Source: Paeniglutamicibacter psychrophenolicus (GTDB lineage: Bacteria > Actinomycetota > Actinomycetes > Actinomycetales > Micrococcaceae). From it: 64,000 nucleotides of DNA. The notes below the pieces were generated by a model. That model did no database searches. It had not been told where the DNA came from and saw only the letters and a program-made list of their open reading frames with translations. Positions within the stretch are counted from its first letter, which is position 1. Each line of letters opens with the position of its first letter. Shown one piece after another: positions 1-9,558 of the stretch. The translations under genes and the position numbers were made by a program. The stretch covers positions 41,945 through 105,944 of the forward strand of contig NZ_JAUSSH010000017.1 in the NCBI RefSeq assembly GCF_030812255.1, read 5' to 3'.

Positions 1-766
1 TGGCCTCCGAGCCCTTGAGGGTTCCGCCCATGAGGTCGGAGAACGCCTGCCCGGCGACCAGGCGGGTGGATTCGCGCAGCCTGGCCTGGTTGGCCAGTTC
101 CAGGCCGATCAGGCCCTGGGCGTAGTGCACCAGGCCGTCGTGCTCGTAGGGCTCGGACAGGTACAGGGTGCATTTGTCCCGCAGCCCGGTGGCGATGGGA
201 ACCTCGTGCCAGGTGTCGTCGCCCAATTCGGGTCCGTGGATCCGGGCGGCATATTGGGTCAGGGCCACGGCGGTGCCCAGCATCCGGGACAGCTCGCTGA
301 GCATCGCGCGCAGGCCACCGGTGAGCAGGGTGGAGGCGAGCTTCTGGTGGCCCTGGAGCAGCTGCTCGAGGCGCCTGAGGTGGTCGTCGTTCAACGCATC
401 CGCGATGAGCTTGGTGATGGCCATGAACGGTGTTTCGTAGGGGACTTCGAAGACCGGCAGTCCCAGCTCGGTGGCCTTGCGGACCACCGCGGCCGGGACG
501 CCGCGGTGGCTCAGCCCGGTCCCGTAGCCCAGCGCCAGGGCGCCGGCACCGTGGACCGTGGCGACGAAGGCCTCCTGGTTGGCAATCGTGTTTTGCCGCA
601 GACCCGTGGTGAGCACGATTTCACCTCCGCTGAGGAAGGGGGAGGGGTCGCGCAGCTCGGTGACGGCCGCCCACTCGATGGGTTTGTGTCCCACCCCGGA
701 GATGTCGGTGTGGGCCTTGAGTCCAAGGGTGCGGGACTCAAGAAGGTTCAGCAGAGTGATGGCCAT
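1..766 (-). CDS. PucR family transcriptional regulator (partial, N-terminal part)
   Basis: Reading the minus strand from an ATG at 766 gives an open frame of about 255 codons that runs off the left edge. The start (MAITLLNLLESRTLGLKAHT) and the following GGEIVLTTG stretch match the N-terminal purine-catabolism (PucR) ligand domain; the C-terminal helix-turn-helix lies outside the window. PucR proteins are usually activators of nearby catabolic genes. It is divergent from the NSS transporter, metS-like and gabT genes, so it is probably their regulator; PucR-type GabR proteins control GABA use in some actinobacteria. A TAGTAT box lies six bases before the ATG, suggesting a leaderless mRNA. The inducer is an inference. 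Confidence 0.85.
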   Translation of the reverse strand, partial: MAITLLNLLESRTLGLKAHTDISGVGHKPIEWAAVTELRDPSPFLSGGEIVLTTGLRQNTIANQEAFVATVHGAGALALGYGTGLSHRGVPAAVVRKATELGLPVFEVPYETPFMAITKLIADALNDDHLRRLEQLLQGHQKLASTLLTGGLRAMLSELSRMLGTAVALTQYAARIHGPELGDDTWHEVPIATGLRDKCTLYLSEPYEHDGLVHYAQGLIGLELANQARLRESTRLVAGQAFSDLMGGTLKGSEA

Positions 767-876
767 GCACTAATACTATGAGTACCTTTGTGCATTCGTA
801 CTACGACGATGGCCGAAAGCTGCCGTTTATGGGATTCACTTCACAAAGAGCCACACAATTTGGGTAACGTTGCAGC

Positions 877-2454
877 ATGACCACTCCATCTTCAGCCTCG
901 GGCGTAAAACCCGCTTCGGCAAGTCGAGAGACTTTCTCAACTCGCAAACTCTTCATTCTCTCGGCCATCGGCTCCGCCGTCGGCCTGGGGAACATCTGGC
1001 GCTTCCCGTACATCGCCTATGACAACGGCGGCGGCGCCTTCCTGATCCCGTATTTGGCGGCGCTTCTGAGCGCCGGCATTCCGCTGCTCTTTCTTGACTA
1101 CGCCATCGGACACAAGTTCCGCGGTTCGGCGCCGCTGGCCTACAGGCGCCTGCACCGCGGTGCGGAGGTCCTGGGCTGGTGGCAGGTGCTGGTGTGCTTC
1201 ATCATCGCCATCTATTACGCGGTGATCATCGCATGGGCTGCCATGTACACCTGGTTCTCGGTCACCAAGGCCTGGGGGGACGACGCGGCCGGCTTCCTGA
1301 TGGGGGACTTCCTGAAAGTCGCCGACGTCCCGGGGGTGAAGCTCGAGTATGTTCCGGGTATCTTCTGGCCGCTGCTGGTGGTCTGGATCGTGACCATCGT
1401 GATCATGGTTGCGGGCGTGCGCAAGGGCATTTCGCGGGCCAACGGCATCTTCCTCCCGCTGCTGGTGGTCATGTTCGTGCTGCTCGTGGTGCAGTCACTG
1501 TTCCTGCCCGGCGCAATTGACGGACTGAACGCCTTCTTCACTCCGAACTGGGAAGCCCTGGGCGACCCGGGCGTGTGGGCCGCCGCCTACGGCCACATCT
1601 TCTTCTCCCTCTCGGTGGCCTTCGGCATCATGATCACCTACTCCTCGTACCTCAAGCGCAAGACCGACCTCACGGGCTCCGGCATGGTCGTCGCGTTCGC
1701 CAACTCGGGGTTCGAGATCCTTGCCGGCATTGGCGTTTTCGCGGCGCTGGGCTTCATGGCCCAGGCCGCCGGCAGCGCCATCGACGAGGTGGCCACGGCC
1801 GGCGTCGGGTTGGCGTTCATCGCCTTCCCGACCATCGTCTCGGAGGCCCCGTTCGGTGCGTTGATGGGCGTGCTCTTCTTCGGCTCGCTGGTCTTCGCCG
1901 GCATGACCTCGCTGATCTCCATCCTGGAGGTCATCGTGGCGGCCGTGCAAGACAAGTTGGGCTGGAGCCGCATCGCCTCGGCACTTGCCGTGTGTGTTCC
2001 GGTCGCGGTGATCTCCACCGTGCTCTTCCCGACGGTGACCGGACTGTACCTGCTGGACACCTTCGACGCCTTCGTCAACAGCTTCGGCATCCTCGCCGGC
2101 GCGTTGGTGGCCGTGGTGCTGATCTCCTGGGTGTTCCGCAAGCTCCCGACGCTTTCGGTGCACCTCAACCGGTCCTCCTCGATCAAGATGCGTCGCACCT
2201 GGATGGTACTGGTCGGAGTCGTCGCACCGCTGGCCTTGGCCTACATGCTCTACAACGAGTTTGTCACCAAGATCACCGAGCCCTACGAGGGCTACCCGGT
2301 GGAGTTCCTGGCCATTTACGGGTGGGGCATGGCCGGAGCCCTCGTCATCGTCGCGGTCATCCTGACGCTCGTGCCCTGGAGCCGGAAGTCCAAGGTCGAC
2401 GACCCCGAATACGCGGCGATTGCCGCACGTGAAAATGAGGAAACAACACCATGA
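877..2454 (+). CDS. Sodium-dependent NSS family transporter
   Basis: A 525-residue polytopic membrane protein of the neurotransmitter:sodium symporter (SNF) family. The family signature of the first transmembrane helix, SAIGSAVGLGNIWRFPYIAY, sits near residue 30, with the unwound GNIWRFPY motif that helps bind sodium and substrate in the LeuT fold. About 11-12 hydrophobic helices follow, a usual number for prokaryotic members. The substrate is probably an amino acid or GABA; the GABA idea rests only on gabT downstream and a PucR regulator upstream. The ATG is six bases after TAACGT, so the mRNA is probably leaderless. Its stop overlaps the next gene by four bases (ATGA), implying translational coupling with the small subunit. 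Confidence 0.93.
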   Translation: MTTPSSASGVKPASASRETFSTRKLFILSAIGSAVGLGNIWRFPYIAYDNGGGAFLIPYLAALLSAGIPLLFLDYAIGHKFRGSAPLAYRRLHRGAEVLGWWQVLVCFIIAIYYAVIIAWAAMYTWFSVTKAWGDDAAGFLMGDFLKVADVPGVKLEYVPGIFWPLLVVWIVTIVIMVAGVRKGISRANGIFLPLLVVMFVLLVVQSLFLPGAIDGLNAFFTPNWEALGDPGVWAAAYGHIFFSLSVAFGIMITYSSYLKRKTDLTGSGMVVAFANSGFEILAGIGVFAALGFMAQAAGSAIDEVATAGVGLAFIAFPTIVSEAPFGALMGVLFFGSLVFAGMTSLISILEVIVAAVQDKLGWSRIASALAVCVPVAVISTVLFPTVTGLYLLDTFDAFVNSFGILAGALVAVVLISWVFRKLPTLSVHLNRSSSIKMRRTWMVLVGVVAPLALAYMLYNEFVTKITEPYEGYPVEFLAIYGWGMAGALVIVAVILTLVPWSRKSKVDDPEYAAIAARENEETTP

Positions 2455-2588
2455 CACCCATCGCCATCACCATGTTGGTCATCGCCCTGCTGACCATTTG
2501 GGGCGGGCTCGCGCTCTCCCTGGTCAACCTGTCCCGGCACCCCGAGGACGAGGGCAACCTGCCCGAAGACATCGCGCCGGAACTCTAG
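2451..2588 (+). CDS. MetS-like small subunit of NSS transporter
   Basis: A 45-residue protein with one N-terminal hydrophobic helix (about residues 4-27) and a short acidic tail. Its start overlaps the stop of the NSS transporter gene as ATGA. This size, position and single-helix design match the MetS family of small subunits that accompany bacterial NSS transporters; the founding example is the methionine/alanine importer MetPS of Corynebacterium glutamicum, where the small partner is needed for transport. It probably sits in the membrane with the product of 877-2454. Confidence 0.85.
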   Translation: MTPIAITMLVIALLTIWGGLALSLVNLSRHPEDEGNLPEDIAPEL

Positions 2589-2608
2589 TTCCGACAAGCC
2601 GCACCGCA

Positions 2609-2653
2609 CGCGGGCCCGTGCCCCGGGAACAGACCCCGGGGCACGGGCCCGCG
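2609..2653 (+). terminator. Large GC-rich hairpin between metS-like gene and gabT
   Basis: A perfect 19-bp inverted repeat (2609-2627 with 2635-2653) with a 7-base loop starts 20 bases after the transporter operon. It has no U-tract, so it may be a terminator of weak type, an mRNA-stabilising end or an attenuator that lowers gabT read-through. gabT begins 210 bases further on and may have its own promoter. Confidence 0.6.
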
Positions 2654-2863
2654 CCCGTATCGGGGCCGGTGCTGCGCTGTGCAACTGCACTGCGCCGCGG
2701 GAACGGAACTGTGCCAAATTCACTGGCGGGCGCCGAACGCCACAACATAGGCTTCGAGGTAGAGAACACCACCACATCACCGGGTCTCCCCGCGCGCCTT
2801 CGTCGCCATTGCCGCCGCACGGCGCAACCAGGGGAACCCGGCCCGGGAAAGGACTGAACGTTC

Positions 2864-4204
2864 ATGGCCATCACCTACCGCATTGAACAAAAACGACAGA
2901 TCAACGGCGCATTCCCCGGACCGAAGTCGGTGGCGCTGGCGGCACGCCGCACCAACGCCGTCGCCGCCGGCGTGGCCTCCGCCCTGCCGGTGTACGTCGC
3001 GGATGCCGACGGCGGCATCATCGTCGATGTCGACGGCAACTCGATCATCGACCTGGGCTCAGGCATCGCCGTGACGTCCGTGGGTGCCTCAAATGAGAAG
3101 GTCGCCGCAGCGGTCGCGGCCCAGGCCGCCAGCTTCACCCACACCTGTTTCATGGTCACACCGTACGAGGGATACGTCGAGCTGGCCGAGAAGCTTGCCG
3201 AAATCACCCCGGGCACCCACGCCAAGAAGGCCGTCTTCTTCAACTCCGGTTCCGAGGCCGTGGAGAACGCCATCAAGGTTGCCCGCGTGGCCACCGGCCG
3301 CCAGGCGGTTGTCGCCTTCGACCACGCCTACCACGGCCGCACCAACCTCACCATGGGCCTGACCGCCAAGGCGGCCCCATACAAGCGCGGCTTCGGCCCG
3401 CTGGCACCGGAAATCTACCGCATGCCGATGAGCTACCCGTACCGCGAGGAAAACCCGAACATCTCGGGCAAGGAAGCCGCCGAGCGCGCCATCCTGGCCA
3501 TGGAGAAACAGATCGGCGGCGACCAGATCGCAGCCATCATCATCGAGCCGATCCAGGGCGAGGGCGGCTTCATCGTCCCGGCCGAGGGCTTCCTGGGCCG
3601 CATTGCCGAGTGGGCCAAGGAGCAGGGCATCGTCTTCGTCGCCGACGAGGTGCAGGCCGGCTTCTGCCGCGCCGGTGCCTGGTTCGCCTCCGACCTCGAA
3701 GGGATCGTCCCGGACATCATCACCGTGGCCAAGGGCATTGCCGGCGGCATGCCGCTGTCGGGCATCGTGGGACGCGCCGAACTGCTCGACTCGGTCCACC
3801 CCGGCGGGCTGGGCGGCACCTACGGCGGCAACCCGGTTGCCGTCGCCGCAGCACTGGAAACCATCAAGTACATGGAAGAGCACGACCTTGCGGCGCGCGC
3901 CCGCGAGATCGAAGAGCAGTTCTTCACCCGCATGCGCAAGATCGCTTCCGAGGTGTCGGTCATCGGTGACATCCGCGGCCGCGGCGCCATGGTCGCCATC
4001 GAGCTGGTCAAGGCCGGGGGCACCGAGCCGGATGCGGAGATCACCAAGAAGATCGCCGCCGACTGCCTGGCCGCCGGAGTGCTGATCCTCACCTGCGGCA
4101 CCTACGGCAACGTCATCCGCCTGCTGCCGCCGCTGGTCATCGGCGACGAGCTGCTGGCCGAGGCCTTCGAGGTCCTCGAGGGTGCGATCCGCGCCAACGC
4201 CTAG
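2864..4204 (+). CDS. gabT: 4-aminobutyrate aminotransferase (class III PLP enzyme)
   Basis: A 446-residue class III aminotransferase. It should transfer the amino group of 4-aminobutyrate to 2-oxoglutarate, giving succinic semialdehyde and glutamate. Visible motifs are NSGSEAVENAIKVAR (phosphate-cup region), AYHGRTNLTMGLT, IIIEPIQGEGG, VADEVQAGFCRAG (the PLP-pyridine Asp) and TVAKGIAGGMPL, whose Lys near residue 290 should form the PLP aldimine. The length equals that of actinobacterial GabT. AAAGGA lies 10 bases before the ATG. No gabD succinate-semialdehyde dehydrogenase is adjacent inside the window. Other omega-amino acids remain possible substrates. Confidence 0.93.
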   Translation: MAITYRIEQKRQINGAFPGPKSVALAARRTNAVAAGVASALPVYVADADGGIIVDVDGNSIIDLGSGIAVTSVGASNEKVAAAVAAQAASFTHTCFMVTPYEGYVELAEKLAEITPGTHAKKAVFFNSGSEAVENAIKVARVATGRQAVVAFDHAYHGRTNLTMGLTAKAAPYKRGFGPLAPEIYRMPMSYPYREENPNISGKEAAERAILAMEKQIGGDQIAAIIIEPIQGEGGFIVPAEGFLGRIAEWAKEQGIVFVADEVQAGFCRAGAWFASDLEGIVPDIITVAKGIAGGMPLSGIVGRAELLDSVHPGGLGGTYGGNPVAVAAALETIKYMEEHDLAARAREIEEQFFTRMRKIASEVSVIGDIRGRGAMVAIELVKAGGTEPDAEITKKIAADCLAAGVLILTCGTYGNVIRLLPPLVIGDELLAEAFEVLEGAIRANA

Positions 4205-4232
4205 CCCAGGGGCTGGCGCCACACCACGAAAT

Positions 4233-4281
4233 GGACCGATCCGGTCGTCCAGGGCACTGGACAACCGGATCGGTCCCTTTC
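4233..4281 (+). terminator. Terminator between gabT and rarD
   Basis: GGACCGATCCGGT (4233-4245) pairs perfectly with ACCGGATCGGTCC (4264-4276), followed by CTTTCCC. It lies just after gabT and before the convergent rarD end, so it may serve both genes. Confidence 0.75.
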
Positions 4282-4351
4282 CCTGGTCCCGTATCCGGGT
4301 GCCCCGGATCCGCCACGACGGCCACGCCGAAATCCCGGGTGCGGAAGCCGG

Positions 4352-5311
4352 CTAGGAAACCCGTGTCGGGGTGAGCCTGCGCGGCAGTCGGGCCATGTCG
4401 ATGCACAGCATGGCCACCGCGACCCAGACCAGTGCAAAACCAATCAGCCGCTCCACCGGCATGGGTTCATTAAAGACCACCAGGGCCACGATGAACTGCA
4501 GGATCGGGGCCAGGAACTGCAAGGTCCCCAGCGTCGTCAGCGGCAGGCGTCGTGCCGCGGCCCCGAAGAGCAGCAACGGGACGGCGGTGATGATTCCGCT
4601 GGCGGCCAGCAGCCAGAAGTGTGCCGGCCCGGCGGAAAGAACGGTGTCGTTGTTCGAGGCAACCAACCAGATTAGGAACCCCAGGGCGGGGAGGGCGAGG
4701 ATCGCCGTTTCCATGCTCAGGGACGTCAGCGCCGTGGCGGTGCGGCCCACGCGGTTCTTCACAAAGCCGTAGAAGCCGAAGGAAAATGCCAGGATCAGCG
4801 CGATGTAGGGGACGTTGCCGTAGGCAAAGGTGAGCGTGATGACCGCTGCCAGCCCGAACCCGATGGCCACCCACTGCAGCTTGCGCAGTTTTTCCTTCAG
4901 GAAGATCACGCCCAGGGCAATGGAGACCAGCGGGTTGATGAAGTATCCCAGCGCCGCCTCCGCCGCGTGCCCGTTGAGCACCGCATAGGTGTAGGTCAAC
5001 CAGTTCACCGCGATGAGCACCGAGGCCACCGACAGGCGAACCATGGCCCGGCGGTCACGGCCCAGCGTGAGGAACCGGCCCCAGTTCCTGGTCACGCTCA
5101 ACAGGATCGCGCAGAAAACCAGCGACCAAACGATGCGGCTGGCAACGATCTCCCAGGGGGAGGCCAGCGCGATGGTCAGGAAGTACAGCGGCAGCAGTCC
5201 CCACAGGCCGTACGCACCCAAGCCCTGGATCAGGCCCGCCGTGCGTTCGGCGGCTGGCCCGCCAGCGCCGGCCGTGGCGGTGGTCGTGGCCGTGGACGGG
5301 GTTTGGGTCAT
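4352..5311 (-). CDS. rarD: EamA/RarD family transporter
   Basis: A 319-residue membrane protein with about ten predicted helices. The N-terminal run GLGAYGLWGLLPLYF and the following SPWEIVASRIVWSL are typical of RarD, the EamA-type drug/metabolite transporter subfamily first noted as a chloramphenicol-sensitive protein. The repeated five-helix EamA design and a short basic C-terminus fit the family length of about 300. Its substrate is unknown. It stands alone, convergent with gabT and divergent from the ferredoxin reductase gene. Confidence 0.9.
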   Translation of the reverse strand: MTQTPSTATTTATAGAGGPAAERTAGLIQGLGAYGLWGLLPLYFLTIALASPWEIVASRIVWSLVFCAILLSVTRNWGRFLTLGRDRRAMVRLSVASVLIAVNWLTYTYAVLNGHAAEAALGYFINPLVSIALGVIFLKEKLRKLQWVAIGFGLAAVITLTFAYGNVPYIALILAFSFGFYGFVKNRVGRTATALTSLSMETAILALPALGFLIWLVASNNDTVLSAGPAHFWLLAASGIITAVPLLLFGAAARRLPLTTLGTLQFLAPILQFIVALVVFNEPMPVERLIGFALVWVAVAMLCIDMARLPRRLTPTRVS

Positions 5312-5668
5312 GATCGACTCAACAGGGCGTGCATCGTTTCCATTCCGGGCGCGCGATCCCGTCGGGGATTCGCGCAGGTCTTGGGGCGGTCGGGCGCCGG
5401 TTCACGATGCTCACGGGTAGCATGGGTGTCTGGCGTCGTGTTGGGGCATGGTTTGCCCCTTCCAGGTGAGCCTATCGCGGGCCCGCGCCCGCCGGAGGCC
5501 CGGCGGCAGTGTCGGAACGTGCTGATTGCCCACCGCAAGCCGGGGCTGACCGCCCAGGGCGTGAGCATCCCCACAATGGTTCACGTTCGGCCACCGGCGC
5601 CAATTAGACTAGTTGGGTGTGCGCTATTTGCGCGGTCCAGTGATCATTCTCCGGAAGGAACCCCCCTC
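5312..5668. other. Intergenic region between rarD and the ferredoxin reductase gene
   Basis: These 357 bases separate two divergent genes and must hold both promoters. A TAGACT box near 5605, about 60 bases before the GTG start of the reductase, is a plausible -10. No conserved ORF or RNA is apparent; open frames here are upstream extensions of the reductase frame. Confidence 0.6.
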
Positions 5669-7066
5669 GTGTCCGATTCAGCAGTACGCCCGCTCCGTGT
5701 CGCCATTATCGGGGCAGGTCCGGCGGGAGTCTATGCTGCCGACATCCTCACCAAGGCGGAGCGCGAGTTCGAGGTCAGCATCGACCTGCTCGACGCCTAC
5801 CCGGCCCCCTACGGTTTGATCCGCTACGGCGTCGCCCCGGACCATCCGCGCATCAAGGGCATCGTCAATGCCCTGCACAAGGTGCTTGACCGCGGCGACA
5901 TCCGCTTCCTGGGCAATGTGACCTACGGCCGGGACCTGACGCTGCGCGACATCCGCGACATGTACGACGCGGTCATTTTTGCCACCGGCGCCATCAAGGA
6001 CGCCCGCATGGACATCCCGGGAATCGAGCTTGAGGGATCCTTCGGCGCGGCCGACTTCGTCTCCTGGTACGACGGCCAACCGGATGTGCCGCGCACCTGG
6101 CCGCTGGAGGCCAAGCAGATCGCGGTGCTGGGCAACGGCAACGTGGCCCTGGACGTGGCCCGCGTGCTCTCCAAGCATGCCGAGGACCTCCTCGTCACCG
6201 AAATCCCCGACAACGTCTTCGAGGGCCTGAAGGCCTCGCCCGTCACGGACGTGCACATCTTCGGCCGCCGCGGTCCGGCGCAGGTGAAGTTCACCCCGCT
6301 GGAACTGCGCGAGCTGTCCCACAGCCGCGATGTGGACATCGTGCTCTATCCCGAGGACTTCGAGTTCGACGAGGCCTCCGACGCCCTGATCAAGTCCAAC
6401 AACCAGGTCAAGACGATGGTCAACACGCTGACCAACTGGATCGTCGAGGAGCAGGACACCGGCGCCTCGCGCCGCCTGCACCTGCACTTCCTGCACAACC
6501 CCGTCGAGATCATGGGCGAGGACGGCAAGGTTGCCGGCATCAAGTTCGAGCGCCAGGAACTCGACGGCACCGGCAACGTGCGCGGCACCGGCGAGTTCAT
6601 CGACTACCCGGTCCAGGCCGTCTACCGCGCCATTGGCTACCTCGGCTCGGAACTGGCGGAGCTCGAATTCGACGAACGCCGCGGTGTCATTCCCAACGAG
6701 GGTGGGCGTGTGCTTGACGCCGCCGGCACCCACGTTCCGGGTCTCTACGCCACGGGTTGGATCAAGCGCGGCCCCGTCGGCCTGATCGGCCACACCAAGG
6801 GCGATGCCCTCGAGACCATCGGAAACCTGCTCGAGGACCGCCTTTCGCTGCCGGTGGCAAGCCACCCGGGCGAGGACGAGATCATCAAGCTGCTGGAATC
6901 CCGCGGCGTTGAGTACACGACCTGGGACGGCTGGAAAAAGCTGGACGCACACGAGATTTCCCTGGGTACCGCGGCCTCCCCGGCACAGACCTCAAACGGT
7001 CCGGTTGACCGTGCCCGCGTGAAGGTTGTGGAGCGCGAGGACATGGTCAAGATTTCCCGCGGTTAG
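5669..7066 (+). CDS. fprA: Ferredoxin/NADPH reductase, FprA type
   Basis: A 465-residue flavoprotein of the adrenodoxin-reductase/FprA family, which moves electrons between NADPH and ferredoxin through FAD. The FAD-binding GAGPAGVYAADIL lies near residues 13-25, the marker YGLIRYGVAPDHPRIK follows at about 50, and the NADP-binding VLGNGNVALDVARVL is near 153. The C-terminal ATGWIKRGPVGLIGHTK motif contacts the flavin. The frame stays open upstream, but the GTG at 5669 is the best start: GGAAGGAA precedes it and the protein then begins right before the FAD motif, with the family length of about 456. It probably serves ferredoxin-dependent P450, iron or oxidative metabolism. Confidence 0.93.
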   Translation: MSDSAVRPLRVAIIGAGPAGVYAADILTKAEREFEVSIDLLDAYPAPYGLIRYGVAPDHPRIKGIVNALHKVLDRGDIRFLGNVTYGRDLTLRDIRDMYDAVIFATGAIKDARMDIPGIELEGSFGAADFVSWYDGQPDVPRTWPLEAKQIAVLGNGNVALDVARVLSKHAEDLLVTEIPDNVFEGLKASPVTDVHIFGRRGPAQVKFTPLELRELSHSRDVDIVLYPEDFEFDEASDALIKSNNQVKTMVNTLTNWIVEEQDTGASRRLHLHFLHNPVEIMGEDGKVAGIKFERQELDGTGNVRGTGEFIDYPVQAVYRAIGYLGSELAELEFDERRGVIPNEGGRVLDAAGTHVPGLYATGWIKRGPVGLIGHTKGDALETIGNLLEDRLSLPVASHPGEDEIIKLLESRGVEYTTWDGWKKLDAHEISLGTAASPAQTSNGPVDRARVKVVEREDMVKISRG

Positions 7067-7077
7067 ACTGTATAGCG

Positions 7078-7127
7078 CAAGGGCCTGTGTTTTCCGAAGT
7101 AGCGGAGAACATGGGCCCTTGTTTTTG
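7078..7127 (+). terminator. Rho-independent terminator of fprA
   Basis: CAAGGGCC at 7078 pairs with GGGCCCTTG ending at 7121, with further pairing inside, and a TTTTT run follows immediately. It begins 12 bases after the fprA stop. Confidence 0.85.
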
Positions 7128-7506
7128 CCTGGTTCCAGAGGGTTCCCGGCAGCCGTGGAAGCGCCCGTACGTCCACTGGCACCGGCTCGACATCCAGATG
7201 CAGGCCCTGTCCGGGGACGCCACGGCTTTCCAGCATCAGCTCGCGCTCCAAGCCCGACGCATCGAAACCGCGGGAAGGGCGCAGCTCCCCTTCAACGAGC
7301 AGGGACCCGTTCTCCGTCGAGGGGACACCGGTGCCCGGGACCGCGTTGGTGCTCCGGGCGACCCGGGCCGCGCCGCGCGAACGTGGATGCCGCCTGGGCC
7401 AGGTGCCCTCAAGGACCGGAGGGCACCTGGAAACGGCTCGGCCCGGCCTCCCCACCGGGGGGAAGCCGGGCCGAACCGGTATTACTTGGTGGATGCCAGG
7501 GGCGGG
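7128..7506. other. Intergenic region between fprA and katA
   Basis: Apart from the two hairpins at its right end, I see no gene in these 379 bases. A minus-strand frame crosses it but has no start signal or recognisable motif and includes both the fprA terminator and the katA hairpins, so it is not called. Confidence 0.5.
7399..7477 (-). terminator. Tandem hairpins downstream of katA
   Basis: Two adjacent inverted repeats follow katA on the minus strand. CCAGGTGCCCTC (7399-7410) pairs perfectly with GAGGGCACCTGG (7419-7430), and a longer GC-rich stem covers about 7435-7477. They should end katA transcription. Confidence 0.65.
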
Positions 7507-9003
7507 TTAGGCCTTGCCGGCCATTTCTGCTGCACCGTCGGTGGAGCCCACAACGCCGGCTGCGTAGCCGTCGCGCAGGAGCGCACCGAGGTTCGCATCG
7601 ACGTTGCCCCAGTACTGGAAGAAGCGCTCACGGATGTCATCACGGGTGATGCCGTTGGCCTGGCCCAGCAGGGTTGCGTGGAAGCGTTCCTTCGACTCGG
7701 CGCTGTAGACGTCGCGGTACAGCGTGCCTGCCTGGCCGAAGTCGGAGTCCTCGGAGCGCAGGGTCTGCGCGGCGCGCACCAACTCGCCGTCGTTCTCCCA
7801 GCTGCCTTCGGCGGCACGGGTCGGATCGGCTGCCGGTCCACCGTAGGAGTTCGGGGTGTAGACGCGCGCATCGGTGTCGTTGAAGTGGTACTGCATGCTG
7901 CCTTCGTGCATGTAGGTGGTCACCTTGGACGCGTGCGGCTGGTTCACCGGCAGCTGGTTGTAGTTGGTGCCGATGCGGTTGCGCTGGGCATCCGGGTAGG
8001 AGAACACGCGGGCCATCAGCATCTTGTCGGGGCTGATGTCGATGCCCGGGACCAGGTTCGACGGCGAGAAGGCTGCCTGCTCGATCTCGGCGAAGAAGTT
8101 GCGCGGATTGCGGTTCAGCGTGAAGTGGCCAACCGGGATCAACGGGTAGTCGGCGTGCGGCCAGACCTTGGTGATGTCGAACGGGTTGAAGCGGTAGGTC
8201 TTGCCCTCTTCGTACGGCATGATCTGCACGGAGACGTCCCAGGTCGGGAAGTTTCCGGCCTCGATGTTCTCGTACAGGTCGCGGCGGTAGTAGTCCGCGT
8301 CGGAGCCGGCAAGCTTCTCGGCTTCCTCGTTGGACATGTTGTGCACGCCCTGGCGGGAGTGGAAGTGGTACTGCACCCAGAAGCGCTCGCCCTCGGCGTT
8401 GATCCACTGGTAGGTGTGCGAGCCGTAGCCGTTCATCTCGCGCCAGGAGGTCGGCAGGCCGCGGTCGCCCATGACGTAGGTGACCTGGTGGGCCGACTCC
8501 GGGGAGAGGGTCCAGAAGTCCCACTGCATGTCGGCGTCACGCAGGGCGGAGCCGCCCAGGCGCTTCTGCGAGTGGATGAAGTCCGGGAACTTGATGCCGT
8601 CGCGGATGAAGAACACCGGGGTGTTGTTGCCCACGACGTCGTAGTTGCCCTCGGTGGTGTAGAAGCGAAGTGCGAAGCCACGCACGTCGCGCCAGGTGTC
8701 GGGGGAGCCCTGCTCGCCGGCAACCGAGGAGAAGCGCAGCAGCGTCTCGGACTTGGCGCCCGGCTGGAAGACGGCCGCGCGGGTGTACTTGGAAACGTCT
8801 TCGGTGACAACGAACTCGCCGAAGGCGCCGCCGCCCTTGGCGTGGGGGTTGCGCTCCGGCACGCGCTCGCGGTTGAACGAGGCCAGCTTTTCGACCAGGT
8901 AGCGGTCGTGGAGGGCGGTGATGCCGTCCGGACCGGCGGTCAGCGAGTGTGCGTCGCTTGCGACCGGGGCACCGGACTGGGTGGTGGTGAAGTTCTCGCT
9001 CAA
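7507..9003 (-). CDS. katA: Monofunctional heme catalase
   Basis: A 498-residue small-subunit catalase that breaks hydrogen peroxide into water and oxygen. The active-site block [20 protein letters not shown] is at residues 43-62 with catalytic His54. The heme-ligand block [17 protein letters not shown] contains the proximal Tyr. The frame extends upstream, but the TTG at 9003 is preferred: AGAAGGAG lies six bases before it and the protein then begins [11 protein letters not shown], with the family length. A Fur/PerR-type gene 55 bases upstream on the same strand probably senses peroxide and co-controls it. Confidence 0.97.
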   Translation of the reverse strand: MSENFTTTQSGAPVASDAHSLTAGPDGITALHDRYLVEKLASFNRERVPERNPHAKGGGAFGEFVVTEDVSKYTRAAVFQPGAKSETLLRFSSVAGEQGSPDTWRDVRGFALRFYTTEGNYDVVGNNTPVFFIRDGIKFPDFIHSQKRLGGSALRDADMQWDFWTLSPESAHQVTYVMGDRGLPTSWREMNGYGSHTYQWINAEGERFWVQYHFHSRQGVHNMSNEEAEKLAGSDADYYRRDLYENIEAGNFPTWDVSVQIMPYEEGKTYRFNPFDITKVWPHADYPLIPVGHFTLNRNPRNFFAEIEQAAFSPSNLVPGIDISPDKMLMARVFSYPDAQRNRIGTNYNQLPVNQPHASKVTTYMHEGSMQYHFNDTDARVYTPNSYGGPAADPTRAAEGSWENDGELVRAAQTLRSEDSDFGQAGTLYRDVYSAESKERFHATLLGQANGITRDDIRERFFQYWGNVDANLGALLRDGYAAGVVGSTDGAAEMAGKA

Positions 9004-9058
9004 GAGATTCTCCTTCTGTGTGGGTTGGTAACTCTTCTGCCGGAGTCCCGGAGCGCAG

Positions 9059-9487
9059 CTAGGCGGCGCCGGTCTTCCTGCAGTCTTCACAGATGCCCTG
9101 GTAAAGGACATCAGCAATCTGGATTTCCATGCCGTGGTTGTCCGAGGGGGTCAGGCAGGGGGCATGGCCCACCGCGCATTCCACATCCTCGATCCGGCCG
9201 CAGCTGGTGCATATGGCATGGTGGTGGTTGTCGTTCACGCGGGTCTCATAGAGGGCCGGTGAGTGCGGGGGACTGAAGCGGCGCAGCAAGCCCTGCTCCG
9301 TCAGATCATTAAGCACGTTGTAGACGGACTGGATGGAAACGTCGGGCAACTCGTGGTGGACCGCTTCGACAACCTTCTCCGCCGAGGAGTGCGGGTGTTC
9401 GTCCAGGACCTCGAGCACGGCAAGGCGGCCGCGGGTAACCCGCAGGCCGAGGTCCCGCATCTGTGCCGAATAGTCCATGTGATCCAT
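9059..9487 (-). CDS. Fur family regulator (PerR/FurA type)
   Basis: A 142-residue Fur-family repressor with a winged-helix N-terminus (about residues 1-85) and a dimerisation domain holding two CxxC pairs, CTSC and CEDC, for a structural zinc. The [13 protein letters not shown] run is the typical metal-binding stretch. Coupling to katA on the same strand points to a peroxide sensor (PerR/FurA-like) rather than an iron-only Fur. A GGGGGTGG ribosome site precedes the ATG. An inverted repeat TTGA-N5-TCAA sits in its promoter, consistent with autoregulation. Confidence 0.9.
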   Translation of the reverse strand: MDHMDYSAQMRDLGLRVTRGRLAVLEVLDEHPHSSAEKVVEAVHHELPDVSIQSVYNVLNDLTEQGLLRRFSPPHSPALYETRVNDNHHHAICTSCGRIEDVECAVGHAPCLTPSDNHGMEIQIADVLYQGICEDCRKTGAA

Positions 9488-9501
9488 TCCACCCCCTTAT
9501 T

Positions 9502-9514
9502 TTGAATATGTCAA
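9502..9514. promoter_or_regulatory. Possible Fur/PerR operator in the fur-katA promoter
   Basis: The AT-rich repeat TTGA-ATATG-TCAA lies 15 bases upstream of the Fur-family start. Read on the minus strand it contains TTGACA, a possible -35. Its arms are only four bases, so this is a tentative operator call. Confidence 0.4.
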
Positions 9515-9558
9515 GATAGCGGTCGTTTCGGCGTGGCGCCTGTGGCTAGACTCGATTC

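Noticed and set aside
7063..7455. A 130-codon minus-strand frame downstream of katA
   Set aside because: It covers the fprA terminator and the katA hairpin and has no start site; no family resemblance was convincing.
7087..9276. A 729-codon plus-strand frame over katA
   Set aside because: It runs through the complement of an unambiguous catalase gene and its terminator hairpins; no motif fits.
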